Below are positions 42,274-51,177 of a DNA stretch of 64,000 bases, one piece after another (within the stretch, counting starts at the first letter, position 1; each line of letters begins with the position of its first letter). Origin of the DNA: Ostrinia nubilalis (lineage: Eukaryota > Arthropoda > Insecta > Lepidoptera > Crambidae). The stretch spans positions 2,854,501-2,918,500 of the forward strand of contig NC_087112.1 of assembly GCF_963855985.1 (NCBI RefSeq), read 5' to 3'. The notes below the pieces were generated by a model, which was given only the letters and a program-made list of their open reading frames with translations, was not told where the DNA came from and searched no databases. The translations under genes were made by a program, and so were the position numbers.

Positions 42274-45153
42274 TCAGTAGATTTCATTTTGTAAATCTAA
42301 TAAATGCTTCTTCAACTGTATTTTAAAGGTGTGTCTCACTTTCAGTGCACGCAATGGTGGGGGCAAATCGTTCCAGCATCGAGACGCTGCAAATCTAAAC
42401 GATCCTCGAAATGCCGCTGTACGATGTCTCGGAGTGAGGAAGACGTGAGTAATCACCCTTCTCTTATGCTCACTGCGACAAGGTGCACGGACTAGCTTGT
42501 CCAAGAGATATTGCGGCCGTCCTGTATTAATGACGCCGAACAACATTGTCGCCAAGTGCAACTTTCTACGGGCCTCCATCTTCATCTGATTGGCTGCATT
42601 GAGGAATGGCGTAACATGAGACCGTGGCGGGACATGGAAGCAGAAGCGAGCACATGCATTTTGAACCCGCTGCAACAACTTCGCTGAACTTGCTAACAGA
42701 CAGGGCCCATAAACTGTGTCACAATAGTTTAGCTTAGACAATACAAGAGCCTCACAAAGAGTTATCCTAAGCTTTTCACTCAAATAAGGTCTTATTCTGT
42801 ACAGGAGCTTTAACCTATAAAAACAATTTCTTGCACATTCAGTCACATGTTTTTCAAACCTGAGATGGCTGTCAAACACCAGTCCCAAGTTCCTGGCTTC
42901 CTCAACCAACATTATGGGCTCCCCAATTAGTTTGACAGTGAAGCTGTCAATCTTAGCAGTGTTTTTTGGAGTCCCTATTAGCATAAGCTTGGACTTTTTG
43001 GGATTTAAGGTGAGGCAGTTGTCAAAGCACCAGGCCGAAATGCTAAGTAAATCCTTGTTTAGCATAGCCATAGCTTCGCACTGGTCAGAAGGAGCGAATG
43101 AAAGGTATAGCTGCAAGTCATCTGCATACAAGTGATAGCGACAGTGCGCAATATGTTTTACAATATCAGCACTGTACAAGATGTAAAGAATTGGCCCCAA
43201 GATCGAACCTTGTGGGACCCCGCGACTTACCGGCAGAGAGCGTGAACGAACTTTTTTTCCATTGCTGAGCCTCAGTTCGACATATTGACTCCGTCCGCTC
43301 AGATAACTATGGAACCATTTTACAGTGAGGCGATCAAGACCGTAGTAGCTGAGTTTCGACAGCAACAACGATGTGTTGATTGAGTCGAAAGCCCGAGAAA
43401 AATCAAGAAGCACTAATGCTGACACCATCCCCTGATCTTGACCCGCAAGAAGGCTATCCACAACGTCCGCCAAAGCGGTCGCCGTGCTGTGTCCCTTGCG
43501 GAAACCTGATTGTGAACCAGGTAATATGTTGTACTTCTCCAAGTATGTGGTTAGCTGCTTGCATACTATTCTCTCCAAGACCTTGGAAAGGCATGGAAGG
43601 ATACTAACAGGTCGAAGATCCTGCACTGATGCCGGCTGGTTGGTCTTAGGTAATGGTGTCACCGCTGCCACTTTCCAGTCCTCGGGAAACGTTCCTTGCT
43701 GTAGTGAGCAATTAATAATAGCTGTCAAGGTCTCGAGTGAGTGCGGCAAGGTGAGCAGCAAAGCATCCAGTGCCAGGCCATCGTTTCCCTGTGCGTTCGA
43801 CCTCAGCCCCCCAACAACCTCCATCACCTCCCTGCTAGTTACAGTTTGGAGTGAAAAAACAGCCTTGGCATTATACCTATTATGCTCATAAAAAGATAAT
43901 GTAGAAATCGATACTTCGTTAGAGCCTGGTATGTGTAGAAAGTGCTGATTTATAACATTAGGTTCATTGAACTCTGGTGGCAGCTCATTGGTCCTCTCAT
44001 TATTTGGAAGCACCGTATTTTTTAAATTCTTCCACAGTTTCTTTGAGTTACCTATGTTGGTATTTATATATTTTTCAAAGTAACATTTTTTCTCCCTTTC
44101 CATCGCCTCAAGTACTACCCGTCTCATTCTTCCGTAACATTCTTTCAAATTTGATGTTTTGAGTTTTTTATATTTATTGTGATACTTATCCCTAATACGC
44201 ATCATTGTTTTGACAGTGTCTGTTATCCACGGGTGGGGAGGATGTTTAAACTTTTTGGTAGTTATTGGGGCATGTAAATCCATCAATCCGACAGTGCATG
44301 ATGTGAATGCCCGTACCAGATGATTAACCTCATTAATTTTCCTAAAATTGTTCCACTGAATGGCACTGAGGTCCGAATTCAGCCGTTCAAGCAGAATGTT
44401 CTTAAACGGTCTATATGTCACCCATCTAGGACTTGGTATGTTCACTTTAATCTTGACTTCTGCCAGTATCATGGCATGCCCACCTCGATCTGGTGAGTGC
44501 CTAACTGTCAGATTTGGAACCCGAACATCCGTGCACACAACATCTATTAAAGTGGCACTATGGTCTGTGAAGTGGGTGGGTTCTTTGACAATTTGACTTA
44601 AATTCAGACTCTCAATGAATTGTGCGAAGGCTCTATACCCACGGCCGCTGACATCAAGGAGATTGATGTTGAAGTCTCCCACCAATATCAAGCCGTCAGA
44701 GTGCGAGAAGGAGGTGACCGATTCAGTGATAGCGTCTAGGAATATATTTACGTCTAGCCAGGGTGGTCTATATGCAGTTCCCACGACTATATTCTGCTGG
44801 TGTGAGCGAACTTTCAGCCACATTTGTTCGACAGATGGTATAGACGCAGGACATTCCAGTCGGCTGACATTTAAACCCCTACGTATATAAAAACCAACCC
44901 CCCCTCCCCGACCCCCCCGAACCTGATCCGGCCTCGGAATATGTCTCAGACGATAGCCAGACAATTTTGGCGCCCTATCCTCCTCACCCAACCGCAACCA
45001 GGTCTCATTGATGGCCATAATATCTGGAGCCAGTTCCATCATTGCAGCAGTAAATTCATCATGCCCTGTGCAGAGAGACCCTGCATTATATAACCCTATC
45101 AACAGATTCTTTAGCTTAAGGCCTGTAATTTGGGATATGTATACAAACACCAA
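42274..45153 (-). CDS. LINE ORF2: endonuclease and reverse transcriptase
   Basis: It is about 960 residues with no internal stop. The N-terminal third is an APE-type endonuclease: YNAGSL (N23), NETWL (E50), AYRPP, VGDFNIN and LIDVVCTD, ending in GGHAMI (H226), where the usual SDH triad residue before His is Gly. The reverse transcriptase follows: LRPVSILPCLSKVLE, SGFRKGHST, LLDFSRAFD (D584, D590), GVPQGSILGP and YADD (676-679). A thumb and C-terminal region includes SKLNYCDTVYGP. It nicks target DNA and copies the element RNA into it. The first codon of the range given is TTG. The frame opens after a TGA at 45172-45174 and has no ATG until residue 38, inside the endonuclease domain, so its start is unresolved (see findings). 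Confidence 0.92.
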   Translation of the reverse strand: MVFVYISQITGLKLKNLLIGLYNAGSLCTGHDEFTAAMMELAPDIMAINETWLRLGEEDRAPKLSGYRLRHIPRPDQVRGGRGGGVGFYIRRGLNVSRLECPASIPSVEQMWLKVRSHQQNIVVGTAYRPPWLDVNIFLDAITESVTSFSHSDGLILVGDFNINLLDVSGRGYRAFAQFIESLNLSQIVKEPTHFTDHSATLIDVVCTDVRVPNLTVRHSPDRGGHAMILAEVKIKVNIPSPRWVTYRPFKNILLERLNSDLSAIQWNNFRKINEVNHLVRAFTSCTVGLMDLHAPITTKKFKHPPHPWITDTVKTMMRIRDKYHNKYKKLKTSNLKECYGRMRRVVLEAMEREKKCYFEKYINTNIGNSKKLWKNLKNTVLPNNERTNELPPEFNEPNVINQHFLHIPGSNEVSISTLSFYEHNRYNAKAVFSLQTVTSREVMEVVGGLRSNAQGNDGLALDALLLTLPHSLETLTAIINCSLQQGTFPEDWKVAAVTPLPKTNQPASVQDLRPVSILPCLSKVLERIVCKQLTTYLEKYNILPGSQSGFRKGHSTATALADVVDSLLAGQDQGMVSALVLLDFSRAFDSINTSLLLSKLSYYGLDRLTVKWFHSYLSGRSQYVELRLSNGKKVRSRSLPVSRGVPQGSILGPILYILYSADIVKHIAHCRYHLYADDLQLYLSFAPSDQCEAMAMLNKDLLSISAWCFDNCLTLNPKKSKLMLIGTPKNTAKIDSFTVKLIGEPIMLVEEARNLGLVFDSHLRFEKHVTECARNCFYRLKLLYRIRPYLSEKLRITLCEALVLSKLNYCDTVYGPCLLASSAKLLQRVQNACARFCFHVPPRSHVTPFLNAANQMKMEARRKLHLATMLFGVINTGRPQYLLDKLVRAPCRSEHKRRVITHVFLTPRHRTAAFRGSFRFAASRCWNDLPPPLRALKVRHTFKIQLKKHLLDLQNEIY

Positions 45154-45689
45154 TATCGGGATATCAAAATGTCATTAATAATCGTGATAACTGTAAATAT
45201 AAACAAATAAAACGAACAGGAATTAATGTAGAAAATAAGGTTAAGAGATATGTCAATAATTATATAATCCAAGATACGAACTAGATAAACACGAGAAATG
45301 TAATAAGATTGAATTATGTCATGCAAAAAAATACGACCATTATATGAGTCAATAATTAAATGTATAATAATAAGTTTATGAACAAATTGAATTATCAATT
45401 GGCACAAAATTCCACTCCTGTGTACATGCATTAATATATTTAAAGAACTATGGTTTAAAATAAATAATTTATACAAACGATTACAATTAATTCCATCCAT
45501 CACGACTGTTTCTATGGCACACCAATGCATTTGGAATTGATACAAAACATATATTATATTAATAACCATAACATCAATTACAAGAGAAACAAATACAGGT
45601 AATAGTATATTTTTGAAAATTAAATCAGTTGAATTTATCATTCTCGCACATATGTCAAATAATTTGTTATAATTGCAGGTCTCAATTAG
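45111..45689 (-). other. Open in-frame extension between ORF1 and ORF2
   Basis: After the ORF1 stop (TGA, 45690-45692) the same frame runs on for 192 codons without a stop to TAA at 45111-45113, overlapping the ORF2 frame by 61 bases. It contains one internal ATG at 45639-45641 (176 codons from there). The predicted residues are very rich in Ile, Leu, Tyr and Val with several membrane-like stretches (NILLPVFVSLVIDVMV, FYLFIFTVITIINDIL), and the DNA is AT-rich while ORF1 upstream is GC-rich. No domain was recognised. It is either an open spacer by chance of composition or a readthrough or reinitiation product. Confidence 0.4.
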
Positions 45690-46799
45690 TCATATTGACG
45701 ATGAACCAAACACCCGCTCAAGATCTCCTAGCGACCGGAGTTGAAACACTTGCGCACCGTCGCTCTTGCGAGCGAATATGCGCCCACGCCTTGTCCAAGA
45801 GTACCTCCACTGCAACCTGCGGCATTCCTCGCGCACCCGGTGGAATAGCTGACGGTTGGAGCGCGTCAGGCGCTCGTTGATGAACACACGCGCGCCGCCC
45901 TCGCCGGCCAGCCCGCGGCGCACGCGAGCGGCGCGCAGCAGCTCGTCGCGCAGGTGGCGGCGCGTCAGCCGCACCACCACGCGGCGCGCGCGCCCGCCCG
46001 CCTCGGCCGGCGGCGCGCCCACGCGCTCCGCGAACACCACGTCCCGCTCGTCCAGCGCCACGCCCAGGCGCCCGGCGAGCACGGCGACGCTGTGGAGGAC
46101 GTTCTCCCCCTTCTCCTCCGGGAGGTGGCCGATCTCCAAGTCGGCGACGAGCGCCTCCTGGTCCCGCTCGTTGAGTTCCAGCTTGAGCTCCGATATCGTC
46201 CGCTCCATCTGCGTGAGTGTCTCCGACCCGGGCGCCGAGCTGATCGACGCCTGACGGGACTCCACGGCCTCGAGTCTTCGCTCGATGTCACCCAGGCGTT
46301 CGTCGTGAGCGTCGACTCTGTGCTCGCACAGTGAGACTCTGCCGATCAGTGTGTCGATCTGGGCCCGAACGGATCTGAACTCGTCGCGCATCTCCTCGCG
46401 AAGTTGCCTGATCTCCAAGAAGAGCGCCTGCACATCCGTCACTTCCATAGTAATATTCAGTGCAGTAGCGTTCGGATTCTCCTGACTGGCCTGCTCTAGC
46501 ATTGAGGCGTCGAGACAAGTGGGGCTCATGGTGGCGGCCCCCCTCCGCACCATAACGCCGTCCGCAGCAGCGCGGACGGGCGTCTCAGTGTTGTCCCTCT
46601 TGGGCTGCCTACTGACGCATGTGACGCACCTCCACGCATTCCTGCGCTCACCAACCAGCGTGCCGTGGAAGCGCCTTTCGGTAACCCCGGCGCACTTCAG
46701 GTCGAAGAACTCCTTGCAGAGGTGGCACGCTAGCCATCTTCGACTATCTTCAATCGGCTCGAAACAGCCACCACAGATTTTTCTATTTTCAAGCGACAT
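45690..46799 (-). CDS. LINE ORF1: PHD-like finger, coiled coil, FP-like RNA-binding domain
   Basis: It encodes 369 residues from ATG. Residues ~8-65 form a PHD-like zinc finger (ICGGCFEP, WLACHLCKEFFDLKC, WRCVTCVS). A heptad-rich coiled coil covers ~125-220 (FLEIRQLREEMRDEFRSVRA, ERRLEAVESRQ). The C-terminal domain (~230-360) carries DLEIGHLPEEKGENVLHSV, VVFAERVG, VVVRLTRRHLRDELL, VFINERLTRSNRQLF and RYSWTRRGRIFARK, the pattern shared by CR1-type ORF1 proteins and the FP-like C-terminal domain family. Such proteins coat the element RNA and escort it back to chromatin. The 3' half is strikingly GC- and CpG-rich compared with the rest of the element. It is stopped by TGA followed by CTA. Confidence 0.88.
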   Translation of the reverse strand: MSLENRKICGGCFEPIEDSRRWLACHLCKEFFDLKCAGVTERRFHGTLVGERRNAWRCVTCVSRQPKRDNTETPVRAAADGVMVRRGAATMSPTCLDASMLEQASQENPNATALNITMEVTDVQALFLEIRQLREEMRDEFRSVRAQIDTLIGRVSLCEHRVDAHDERLGDIERRLEAVESRQASISSAPGSETLTQMERTISELKLELNERDQEALVADLEIGHLPEEKGENVLHSVAVLAGRLGVALDERDVVFAERVGAPPAEAGGRARRVVVRLTRRHLRDELLRAARVRRGLAGEGGARVFINERLTRSNRQLFHRVREECRRLQWRYSWTRRGRIFARKSDGAQVFQLRSLGDLERVFGSSSI

Positions 46800-46867
46800 T
46801 GTCTTAGTGAAGAAAAAAGCAGACTAAAACAAAAAATAAACAAAAAAAAAAAAAAGGCAAAAAAAAA

Positions 46868-46940
46868 GTTCCAAGTGAGACTCGAACCGTGGTATGCTGG
46901 GTTAGACCGGCCGTGTTAGCCGTTGCGTCAAAGTCTCTTG
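46868..46940 (-). other. tRNA-like Pol III promoter segment upstream of ORF1
   Basis: On the minus strand TGACGCAACGGCTAACACGG resembles an A-box region, and GGTTCGAGTCTC (about 46870-46883 on the map) a B-box. They are ~45 bases apart, as in tRNA-like heads. A long T run follows on the same strand at 46821-46867, as a Pol III terminator would. It may be part of the LINE leader, a separate SINE head, or a tRNA relic. The acceptor stem was not convincing. Confidence 0.4.
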
Positions 46941-47806
46941 TGAGTCACCAACGAACTAAACAGTCGTACTTGACACTACTGTGGACGCAAGTGGTATTTG
47001 TGTCGGGTATACACAATCAAAATTGTTTCACATACACCAACACAGATTGTCACTTCAAGTCGATAACTCACTTTTTGGAGAATTTATTTGCTAATAACAC
47101 TCACTGCAGCCTTATTGTTTACGAATCGAATTCACTGATTAGAGGTCCATGTCCTTACAATTAAAATGGTGTATAGTAACTTTGATTTAGATTATTATTT
47201 TCACTCCTAATTATCAAAATTGCGCGGAGCGTCTTTATACAGTCTAGCTAGGTAAAGCGCCACCTAGCGTCTTCAAAGTAAAGGTATTTTCACTTCGAAA
47301 TGGATACAACATCTACCGTAGGGATACAAATATTCCCATAAAACACCAATAATAATAGATCTGATTATCTATGACATTAAGTACGAATAAGTACACGGTT
47401 TTTTTTTGTATTTATGTGTTTTTTTTATTTCGTTGTTTACTACTTCCGTAACATATATCAAGGACATAATGCTGTGCCTAATATACGTCACACAAAGACA
47501 AATTTATAAAAATGTGTTATCTGAAAATGGTTACATTTTATAAATTAGTCCCGTTGAATTACATTACATTAATTATGCTAACTTACAATAATATACGTTA
47601 ATAACTACTGTGTGGTATAATTGAAAACCTGGCTATCCTGTCTACTCTTAAATTACGTGTAATAATTGTGTATATTTAACTATATATTGTAAAACAAGCT
47701 GAAATACAAACAACGTAAACGACAAAGCTTCAAAACAAAAGCTTTAACAGACAATGAGGATGTTTAATGTAAATCAACAGCAAGTCATTTTAACAAACTC
47801 AACAAA

Positions 47807-47924
47807 AAACGCTGTGAATCGTGTACTATTTTATTAATCACGTTTTGCAACTTTGCAATTTTTGTACACATAAATTGGAAAATTGCAAAACGTGTGTACA
47901 TAACACACACAATTCACAGCGTTT
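47807..47924. repeat. Nested inverted repeat, hairpin-forming
   Basis: The outer arms AAACGCTGTGAAT and ATTCACAGCGTTT flank inner arms CACGTTTTGCAA (47839-47850) and TTGCAAAACGTG (47883-47894), both exact. The loop contains TTGCAATTTTTGTACACA. It is a small MITE or a structured RNA element. Confidence 0.65.
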
Positions 47925-49649
47925 CCTTAACATACAAATAAAAAATGTAATGTAATTGCTGGATGTTGTTGCAATTAGTAATAGGTATTTTACATAAATA
48001 CCTTCATTCGTTTACTCGTGAATTGCGGTTTAACTGTTACCGAGCGAGCAACAATAAAAATTATCTTGAGAATATTTAACCAATTTTTCTATCAACACAA
48101 AATCATCAACAAAATTATTTAACTTTAATTATTATAATAGCCAATTAAACTACAACATTAATTGTAAGCGTCATATCCATTTCACAGTAAAAATAAAACT
48201 AACAGCGCATTTCTATGGAAAATGTGGTATGTGGAGATGGTAAAAATCACACACTTGTGTATCGACTTAACTGAATCCAGTTCTATTGATACTAAGACGC
48301 AAATCTGAAGAAAAATGCTTAAATGGAAATAGCGGGGCAGTTTTCTTCATATTCGCCATGGCGCGGTGAGCTATGTCATCGCATTACTGTTAATTAGGCA
48401 TTAGTATTAAATGTACACAGCTTAACTACGGAATTTTTGTCGTAAAATAAAATGTAGAAAAAATTTTCTTTTTTCATATTTTTATCAACATTAAAAAATT
48501 TATCCATCGAAAACTTAAAAGTAACCTCTGTCAACTCACAGACACGATCTGATTTATAACTATTCCTTTTTCGATGATCACAGAAATTACGATTGCACTT
48601 ACTTTTTCGTGTGGCATGCCAATACACTAACACCTATTCAGAGTATTTTTCGTATATTCAAAAATCTTAAATTTAAATTCCGATCTCGAAAATACAACGT
48701 CAATATTATATTTTTTTTACAAATATTTTTTTTTACATTATACACATGCCGCACAAAAATGTAAGCCTAAATACCGCTTGAACACTTTCTTGGAAACGTA
48801 ACTTTTGATCTAAAAATCTAATGTTAGGATTCACGATCCGTGCTTTTTAGTTTGTACAACTCGCCACTGCGAATTAAGTTCCCTAACACGATGGTTCTTT
48901 AATTACAACTTTAAAAATACCAAACGTCCATAAATTTTTCCTTCTACTAAGACCTAAATTTAAAACAATACCATTTATACAATATTCATAGGAACTTCTT
49001 TTGTTGTTATATTAAATTTATTTATATATTAATTTATGAGGACATTTTTTACATAAATAGCGATCCGTTCACTTTTGATTTTTTTATTGCATTGTCGAAA
49101 CCGTAATTTTTTCAGTCGAAAATGTAGTTTTAGTCTAATTAGAGATTCACGTTTCCTAGAAAACATAATCTTTATCAAGTAACCTTCGCGTCTTGATGGT
49201 ACTGGCCGTTTCATTCCAAATAATAAGTTAACACTTGCCGAAAAGTTTTGTATTTCATAAAAAAAAAAGACATACACCAACTAAAAGTTCAATAATAACT
49301 CCCATCCTTAACCAAATGTCACGACGAAATTATAATGAATTTTTGGGCTATTGCATTGTGATTTTTTTCTTTATTTACATTGATAAACCGCGACAGCGTG
49401 CGCACCTGAGACGTGTCACGACACTGATCCACGATAATACCAATATTAATTCAAGAATGAAATAATTACGTACATTAAAATCAGCTTACTATACCCTACC
49501 TATGTTACGATTATACGTATAATATTACAATTTCTGTGGACAATATTGATTACGAACACAATTTTGTCCACATCAATCGACACTTATTATAATACATGAT
49601 GATAATATTAAAAGAATTCATATTCGGCAACACTTGACATTCTTATTGC

Positions 49650-49703
49650 AAATTGCAAAATGGTACACAGCTTTTGCAAAATCTGTGCCACATTTTGTAA
49701 TTT
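49650..49703. repeat. Imperfect hairpin, 21-bp arms
   Basis: AAATTGCAAAATGGTACACAG (first 20 shown in part: AAATTGCAAAATGGTACACA) pairs with CTGTGCCACATTTTGTAATT across a 12-base loop, with about three mismatches. Confidence 0.5.
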
Positions 49704-49780
49704 CGTTTTGTTCATCTTGAACTATAAATCTATTGCAATGGCAACTGCTATGCATCCTAGATGCTTTGTTACTGTTCTGG

Positions 49781-49816
49781 TGGTTAAACGGAAGCGATCT
49801 GCTTCTCTTTTAACCA
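49781..49816. repeat. Short hairpin
   Basis: TGGTTAAACGGAAGC and GCTTCTCTTTTAACCA pair around the loop GATCT with one bulge. It lies 78 bp from the preceding hairpin. Confidence 0.45.
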
Positions 49817-51177
49817 TTTAAAATGATTCACTGGGCTATTGTGGTTCATTTAAAAGCGTGTAAGTACATATAAAATAAATAAAAATGTAAAATATTTGGG
49901 CTATTTCTCAACATTCGTTATGACGGAAAGAATGTCTTGTGTGTTAGTTGTCTGATGTCTATTCGAAGCTTATTGTCGAAGTTAGATGTTCTTTTCTTGT
50001 GAAGTGATCATTATTATAATTCTTCTTCGACGATGTCCAATTTATGTCTTATAAATAATTATTGTATTGTCTTGTCTGTTAGTGGAGTGAAAAATCGCTA
50101 TTTGTTATTATTCACGTACAATTTCATGAAACAATCATTTTATGTACATAAAAAGAATAAGTAACGGCAGTCTTGTGAAAAATAATAATCAATAAAGTTT
50201 ATATATACAACTATACAAATTATTGTGTAAATAATTGATTTTTGTTAAAATAAAAAATAGTATTTCAATAATAAAAATAAACGGTTTCTTTTTATCTAAA
50301 CAAAAGCTTCAACATTACGTAACGGGCCTACGTATGTACACTAACAACTAATATGGCAATTATTATAAAAATAAAATATACGCCAATAAAAGTTAGCCAT
50401 TTTTAGTCTCAAACGAAAAATATAAAAATAAAAACTTTTTGAAATTTCCTCTTCAATAGAATATAATTTGTGCGTTCAAAACGTGACTAGCATAAGACGT
50501 GTTATTGCAAGAAAAGATATAATAAAAAAACAAAATTTTAATAATATAATAGCATCTAAATTACTCTACAGAAACTTAATAAGCAACTAAATATTGCAAG
50601 TCTCGCTAAATGCGATTAAAAGTGCTTAAACCAGTTTGGCACATCCAAAACTTTGTACTAAGCTAAGAAATACACTGCTTCGTGGTAAAGCTAATAAAAA
50701 ATAAATACCTCATTTCTATTAATAATAATAAAAACACTCAATAACAACCAAACAAATAATTATTGAAGATTGCACTGAATATTATTTGTCACATTTTCTA
50801 CATCTAATTACTTGTTCGGGCGAGTTTCTGTTCCATTTGCTCATTTATTTAACTAATCGCATTCCTCTTTATATTTACACGAGAAACATTTCCAACTAAA
50901 CTTCCGTTATTTACAATAGTTAGTTCTATCTAAGATTTAGCGTTAATTTAGTTTTTTTTTACCATATTTTTCCGGTTTAAATTATAAATCGAAACAAAAA
51001 TGTTTCCGAAATATGTATCAACGAAATTACTAACCAGAGGCGATTTCACGTTCACACTCCGTCGAAAAAAATGTTTTTGTCCAAAAAATACCGAACGATT
51101 TGTTTACTATACCTAGATTACTGCTATACGATTTTGTGTTTGGCCGAAATCGCGTCGGATTAGTAATAGCTGAATTT

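Larger units (their letters stand above)
41341..46940 (-). mobile_element. Near-complete CR1/Jockey-type LINE (non-LTR retrotransposon)
   Basis: Reading on the minus strand: a possible tRNA-like segment (46868-46940), ORF1 (46799-45690), an open spacer, ORF2 (to 42274), a ~0.9-kb AT-rich 3' UTR with a hairpin (CACCCACT...AGTGGGTG near 41450-41508), then AATAAAATTATTTTC and a TTTC repeat at 41341-41364. Both main ORFs are uninterrupted and the reverse-transcriptase catalytic residues are present, so it is either active or recently so. The clade (CR1, Daphne or Jockey-like) is judged from domain order and not verified. The 5' boundary is uncertain, and no target duplication was found. Confidence 0.85.
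46941..51177. other. AT-rich, no coding gene; likely 3' UTR or 3' flank of the zinc-finger gene
   Basis: Many possible AATAAA signals (TTTATT on the plus strand) lie between 47 and 51 kb, so the end of the zinc-finger transcript cannot be fixed. The stretch holds three hairpin-forming sequences listed separately and otherwise no recognised repeat. It is unusually free of the MITEs that crowd 1-40 kb. Confidence 0.4.

Noticed and set aside
43484..43891. 135-codon plus-strand open frame
   Set aside because: Antisense to the reverse-transcriptase domain of LINE ORF2, with no domain of its own.
45111..45171. Classic -1 slippery heptamer in the overlap of the ORF1 extension and ORF2
   Set aside because: I looked for X-XXY-YYZ in the correct frame and did not find one. 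CCC-AAA-TTA is close but does not allow re-pairing.
45856..46334. Two Arg/Ala-rich plus-strand open frames over 120 codons
   Set aside because: They are antisense to the GC-rich part of LINE ORF1, where stop codons are rare on every frame.
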